Source: Candidatus Paraluminiphilus aquimaris
GTDB lineage: Bacteria > Pseudomonadota > Gammaproteobacteria > Pseudomonadales > Halieaceae
Reading direction: 5' to 3'
Assembly: GCF_026230195.1 (NCBI RefSeq)
Contig: NZ_CP036501.1
Coordinates: 248,001 to 312,000 of the forward strand
DNA length: 64,000 nucleotides
Below, piece by piece: positions 60,450 through 64,000 of this stretch. The number at the start of each line of letters is the position of its first letter. Position 1 is the stretch's first letter. The notes under the pieces were generated by a model that was not told where the DNA came from, did not search any database, and was given only the letters and a program-made list of their open reading frames with translations. The position numbers were made by a program, and so were the translations under genes.

Positions 60450-61397
60450 CTACAACGCTAAGACCTCAGTTAAAATCGCTTCGAACTGTTGAGGGTTTTC
60501 CATGTGCGGCAGGTGCCCCGAATCCCTCACAAAATATTCTTGGCGCTTGGGGAGCAGTCGTTGAATTTTCTCCGCAAACGCCGCATAAACCACAACCGTA
60601 TCGCTATCACCCCAAATCGTCGTCACTGGTATCTCAGAGGCCTGCAGCATCGAGTGAATGCGATCTAACTCCTGCGAATCATGATTTTTACGCGTCGAGA
60701 TCAGCGCCCGAGCGAAGCCTTTGTGCACTAAGAGCTCGGCATACCGATCGTCCCAGTCTTGAAAATTCGTGGGATCCTTAAAGTCTGATAGCTGACCTGC
60801 GGGTAGCTCGGGATACTTCGCAACCAACGCATCCACCTCCTGCTGGCTGACTGAAGTATCGTCTGCTCGCTTTACCTCGCGAAAACCCGAGGATGCAACG
60901 TAGACCAGTCGCGCCACGCGCTCGGGGGCAATCCCTGCGATTTGAGAAACGACACGGCCACCATTTGATAAGCCAAAGAACGCAGCACGCTCGACACCCA
61001 ACTTATCGAGAAGCTCTAATACCTGCGTTGCAAAAAGATGATCGGTATACGGCACATCCGGATTATCCGAAAACCCCCTGCCGTAAAGATCAAGCATAAT
61101 GACGCAACGACCTTTGCTTGCGAGGAAGTCATAGGTTGGGTCCCAAATGTACGACGGCACCGAAAACCCGTGAACTAGGACGTCAGGCGTGTCGCAATTT
61201 ACTCGATCCGTTTTGCGATAATACGTAAAGCCCTCAGAGAGCCGTGTGAATACGCCACCGGAGGGCAAGATAACGGACGCTCTAAAATCCGCCCCTTTAA
61301 CCACTGATTCGTAATGCTGATCGCCCATGACTGGCGCGACGAAACCTACTAGCAGGCTCGCTACGAGTGCTTTCGACCAAGTTAAAACTGCGTTCAC
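60450..61397 (-). CDS. Exported alpha/beta hydrolase
   Basis: 315 residues starting at a GTG (61395-61397) with gaggtggg 5 bases upstream. Signal peptide MNAVLTWSKALVASLLVGFVAPVMG. The nucleophile S144 is in FGLSNGGRVVSQ, the oxyanion HG in VLVHGFSVPSY, the acid Asp in IWGDSDTVV and the base His in DSGHLPHMENP. It acts in the periplasm or outside the cell. Several family members hydrolyse epoxides, lactones or esters; the substrate is unknown. Located 34 bp downstream of the TPR-protein gene in the same direction, probably in one transcript. Confidence 0.88.
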   Translation of the reverse strand: MNAVLTWSKALVASLLVGFVAPVMGDQHYESVVKGADFRASVILPSGGVFTRLSEGFTYYRKTDRVNCDTPDVLVHGFSVPSYIWDPTYDFLASKGRCVIMLDLYGRGFSDNPDVPYTDHLFATQVLELLDKLGVERAAFFGLSNGGRVVSQIAGIAPERVARLVYVASSGFREVKRADDTSVSQQEVDALVAKYPELPAGQLSDFKDPTNFQDWDDRYAELLVHKGFARALISTRKNHDSQELDRIHSMLQASEIPVTTIWGDSDTVVVYAAFAEKIQRLLPKRQEYFVRDSGHLPHMENPQQFEAILTEVLAL

Positions 61398-61431
61398 AAA
61401 AACCCACCTCGCAAAAACAATGTATGCCCCC

Positions 61432-63096
61432 TCATATGACGGCAGGGGCAGTCAGTGTGATATCGGCGTTAGACCAAACTTTTTTCCATGCATCGTGAGC
61501 GCTCTCAGCTGCCGCAGACTTACCTTGCGCCTCTAGAGCTGTCGCTAGACCAAATAGAGACCAACCATTATTTTGGTGCCATCTCAAATCGCGCCTAAAT
61601 ACAGCTTCAGCCTCGGCAGCACGACCGGCCTTTAACAGTGCAGCACCCAAATACAAACGCATAGATTGTGGCCAATCAGGCGGCTCCGTGTAGTTATTCG
61701 TATCCTCTAATGCCACACCCTTCTCGAAGGCAGAAATAGCACCGTCTAAATCACCTTGTGCCATTTTTATCTCACCCTCAAGCGCATGCGCTGCGAGTGC
61801 CAACAACTCAGCTGTTGCCGTAGCACCCGCGCGATTCACTGACACATCGGGCGATGCCGCAATGCGCTCGATATTCGCTAATTCTTCGGTGGCGTTTACA
61901 AAATTGCCCTTAGCGACGTGCGCACTGCCCTTCACGTAGGACAGAACACCGGTCAGATAGGGCGTCGAATTGGTAAGTGGTTCAATGGCGAGCACTTCAT
62001 CCCACTTGCCAAAAATCTTCAACGTGACCCAGGGCGCAGCGACACGCTTTTGCATCCTTCCCATTGGTGTGCCGTGACGACTAATAGCTTCTGCCATTTG
62101 CTTTGCCGATTTGATAGCAAGCTCTGAGCTACCCTGCATGGTCGCTGCATAGCGAACAAAGTCGAGTGCGTGCCCAGCATGTATTTTGTGCGACAGTGGG
62201 TAGGTGCCTATATTGGGAAGCGGTCGATCACCCCAATGCTCTGCGAACTCTTTATCCACGGCGAGCGAGCGAAGATTGTTGTCAATGGCTCGCTGATAAT
62301 CACCCACACGAACGAAAATGTGCGCGGGCATGTGCACCACGTGCCCCCCAATGGGCAGAGTTGCCTCTAAAGCATCCGCAGACACCATAGCCCGCTCGGG
62401 TTCAAGCGATGCTTCGATGAGGTGAATATGAAGATGGTAAACCCCAGGGTGTGGATCGCCAGTGTTGATCACATGCTCAAGCGCCTCGGCGACGGCCAAC
62501 GTCTCGCCTTTGGCATCACCGTTTTTGTCCCAATAATCCCAGCGCCGAATCGACATAAAGCTACCGGCATAGAGCGCCGCGATATCGGGATCATCTGGGT
62601 ACTGCTCATTCAAACTACGCATCGCTGCAAGATAAGCCTGATCCCGCTCGCGGGGATCAGGAATACTTTCAGCATCATAGAAAACAAACAGCGCCTTGAT
62701 CAGCGAGGCCTCCATTGCGGTGGCACGATCGATACGAGCAAGCGCCGCTTTAATGGCTTTTAAACCTGCACCTTGAGGATCATCGGGCATCTGTGCGTAA
62801 CGGGAATTGGGGTTGGGTCCTGCCGCGTGAGCAATTCCCCAAAAGGGCATGGGATGCTCTGGCGCTAGCCTCGATGCTTCTTGGTACGAAGCAATGGACT
62901 CGGGGAAATAAAAACCCCAGGCAAAGCGTAAGCCTTGATCAAAAAATTGTTGCGCCGCCGTGTCACCGACAGAGATGGTCCGCGAGTAGGAACCCGACTT
63001 AGGCATCAGGATTGCAGACGACGATGTCTCTTGGCCAAACGCGGTACTCGAGGCAATTAACAGCACACTCACAAACAAGCGCTTCAAAAATATCAT
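61432..63096 (-). CDS. Exported TPR-repeat protein
   Basis: 554 residues starting at ATG 63096 with gaggtg upstream; the open frame extends 37 codons further, but those are not signal-like. Signal peptide MIFLKRLFVSVLLIASSTAFG. TPR-like helical repeats run through the mature protein (AQQFFDQGLRFAWGFYFPESIASYQEASRLAPEHPMPFWGIAHA at the start, and ALEGEIKMAQGDLDGAISAFEKGVALEDTNNY near the end). The conserved GGHVVHMPAHIFVRVGDYQRAIDNN block contains several histidines. It probably forms a protein-binding scaffold in the periplasm. The function is unknown. Confidence 0.85.
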   Translation of the reverse strand: MIFLKRLFVSVLLIASSTAFGQETSSSAILMPKSGSYSRTISVGDTAAQQFFDQGLRFAWGFYFPESIASYQEASRLAPEHPMPFWGIAHAAGPNPNSRYAQMPDDPQGAGLKAIKAALARIDRATAMEASLIKALFVFYDAESIPDPRERDQAYLAAMRSLNEQYPDDPDIAALYAGSFMSIRRWDYWDKNGDAKGETLAVAEALEHVINTGDPHPGVYHLHIHLIEASLEPERAMVSADALEATLPIGGHVVHMPAHIFVRVGDYQRAIDNNLRSLAVDKEFAEHWGDRPLPNIGTYPLSHKIHAGHALDFVRYAATMQGSSELAIKSAKQMAEAISRHGTPMGRMQKRVAAPWVTLKIFGKWDEVLAIEPLTNSTPYLTGVLSYVKGSAHVAKGNFVNATEELANIERIAASPDVSVNRAGATATAELLALAAHALEGEIKMAQGDLDGAISAFEKGVALEDTNNYTEPPDWPQSMRLYLGAALLKAGRAAEAEAVFRRDLRWHQNNGWSLFGLATALEAQGKSAAAESAHDAWKKVWSNADITLTAPAVI

Positions 63097-63505
63097 GCCC
63101 ACCTCACGTAGATTATTTTGTTCTATTAAGCCTAACGGTAACCCGCGCGGCTCGGGGGCGCCAGCATTCGCGACCCGCCACCCTGTCACGCTCAGCCTCA
63201 TATCCACCTCTCGCTTACAACAATCGCGTTCTGATACACGCGTGCTGATAATCGATGGCGTAATCGTCGAAAAAAGCAGTTCAGTCAGTTGGTTTGAGTT
63301 CTTATGCGAAAAATAGCTAGGTCGACTTTAAGCAGTGCTGTGAAAGCGCATCACAGGCTTACGGTCGACCTCAACACGTTATTGGCACTGCGCAACCAGT
63401 TGCAGTTAATGTCCGTAACTGTCTAAGGTCTGAAGGTGCAGCGGGCTTGGGTTTTACCGAAAGACAAATTTGGCCGCGACCTTGGATAATTGGGAGTCAG
63501 CGCGA
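63097..63505. other. Divergent intergenic region, 409 bp
   Basis: It lies between the TPR gene (-) and the MpaB-type oxygenase gene (+). It contains the large imperfect hairpin at 63319-63371. No ORF is supported. Confidence 0.5.
63319..63371. repeat. 53-nt imperfect inverted repeat (hairpin)
   Basis: Outer arms AGGTCGACTTTAAGC and GCTTACGGTCGACCT pair at 13 of 15 positions. The inner arms CTGTGA and TCACAG pair perfectly around aagcgca. A 4-nt bulge (agtg) separates the two stems on the left side. Confidence 0.75.
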
Positions 63506-64000
63506 ATGGAACAAACAAATCGAACCGGTTTTGCAGACGCCGTTACTCAGCAGAAAACTCGCATACCGGAAATCTATGGCAGTGTGGACTTCAACCAGTA
63601 CCCCGAGCGCTATGTCTCCGACTTTAATCTCGACGCGCTTCGACCCTCGAGACACCGCGACTACTGTGAACGCGTTCTTCAAAACGCTGACCTGAGGGAC
63701 CGAATTCGCAAATACACGATGATGGGTGACGCGGTGGCCGATGCCTATGCGGCGTTAATACCTAAATACGGATTCAGAGCATTGGTGACGATGCTTGAAA
63801 CAGCCTGCGAAAAGGGGCTTGAGAACGTGGAAGATCCACCCAAGGAGCTCAGCGATTTCATAGGCGCCATGGAAGCTACGCCCGACTGGGTGGATATGGC
63901 GCTTATTGAAGAAGGTGCCAAGCACGAGCGTGTCCCACTTGCCACGATATCCCCCTTTGCCATCCGCGGCGCGTTCATCGCCACTTTTATGAATAAGTAC
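63506..64000 (+). CDS. MpaB-type (DUF2236) oxygenase, partial at the right edge
   Basis: The frame opens at ATG 63506 and runs to the window edge without a stop (165 codons visible). The segment YTMMGDAVADAYAALIPKYGFRALVTMLETACEKGLENVEDPPKELSDFIGAMEATPDWVDMALIEEGAKHERVPLATISPFAIRGAFIATFMNKY matches the N-terminal part of the MpaB/rubber-oxygenase-like family, often annotated oxygenase MpaB family or DUF2236, which includes b-type haem enzymes. The haem-ligating residues lie in the missing C-terminal half. A hairpin at 63319-63371 lies upstream. Substrate unknown. Confidence 0.75.
   Translation, partial: MEQTNRTGFADAVTQQKTRIPEIYGSVDFNQYPERYVSDFNLDALRPSRHRDYCERVLQNADLRDRIRKYTMMGDAVADAYAALIPKYGFRALVTMLETACEKGLENVEDPPKELSDFIGAMEATPDWVDMALIEEGAKHERVPLATISPFAIRGAFIATFMNKY

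Noticed and set aside
63339-63355. Possible CRP site TGTGA...TCACA
   Set aside because: The spacing is 7 bases, not the canonical 6, and it is embedded in a larger hairpin, so a CRP call is not justified.
1-64000. CRISPR arrays, tRNA or rRNA genes, transposases, integrases
   Set aside because: None was found on either strand by reading; no spaced repeat series, no cloverleaf-like intergenic sequence and no transposase motif.

Overview
The window is a gene-dense stretch (about 54 supported protein genes, no rRNA, tRNA or CRISPR seen) from a Gram-negative bacterium. The gene families suggest a marine gammaproteobacterium, possibly of the OM60/NOR5 (Halieaceae) type. This is inferred from an E. 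coli-like 67K SppA, a YghU-type glutathione transferase, a Fur/Zur pair of metal signals, a laminarinase next to a TonB-dependent receptor, many exported small proteins and abundant acyl-CoA and redox enzymes. No phylogenetic test was possible here. No prophage, transposase or integrase was found. The region looks chromosomal; threonyl-tRNA synthetase (46281-48200) is the one clear housekeeping anchor.

Layout. 1-5.4 kb: three small exported proteins, sppA, a truncated duplicate of a small exported-protein gene, a GST-like protein and a DUF805 membrane protein. 5.5-13.7 kb: redox and detoxification genes (MDR reductase with divergent LysR, YghU-like GST, Baeyer-Villiger-type monooxygenase, an MDR reductase that carries a signal peptide, an NTP/NDP-exchange-type carrier). 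14-18 kb: an unknown membrane protein, then an enoyl-CoA hydratase-family enzyme plus acyl-CoA synthetase pair. 18-22.1 kb: a minus-strand block of exported proteins (lipase, AhpD-like protein, tandem alpha/beta-barrel protein, beta-rich protein, PDZ-containing lipoprotein). 22.6-32.5 kb: phosphate transporter, 2OG-Fe(II) oxygenase, aminotransferase, thiolase, a secreted nuclease/phosphatase-fold protein, an M20 peptidase and malonyl-CoA decarboxylase.

32.6-36.7 kb is a small beta-glucan (laminarin) locus: a GH16 enzyme with an N-terminal carbohydrate-binding-like domain and calcium-binding repeats, followed by a TonB-dependent receptor. 36.8-44.2 kb holds a NUDIX hydrolase and a probable catabolic cluster: TetR regulator, MDR reductase, Rieske oxygenase, phytanoyl-CoA-dioxygenase-like enzyme, EamA exporter and alpha/beta hydrolase. 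44.4-54.5 kb: DUF2891 protein, a Fur-box-controlled Cys-containing unknown, thrS, an S9 peptidase, a Tag-like protein, a lipoprotein copper amine oxidase and a MOSC protein. 54.5-64 kb: a PhoX-like protein, LysR, the full-length copy of the duplicated small exported protein, a zinc-limitation module (DUF1826, COG0523 GTPase, MerC-like protein, Zur) with two matching operators, an exported hydrolase, a TPR protein and a MpaB-type oxygenase running off the right edge.

The strongest unexplained items are: the ancient duplication that places a signal-peptide-like mini-ORF directly in front of the signal peptide peptidase gene; two clusters of exported small proteins sharing a YGRVY-type family; a PDZ domain apparently inserted in an NTF2-like fold; an exported NAD(P)H-type reductase; the Zur-controlled module; and a Fur-controlled protein of unknown function with a Cys cluster.
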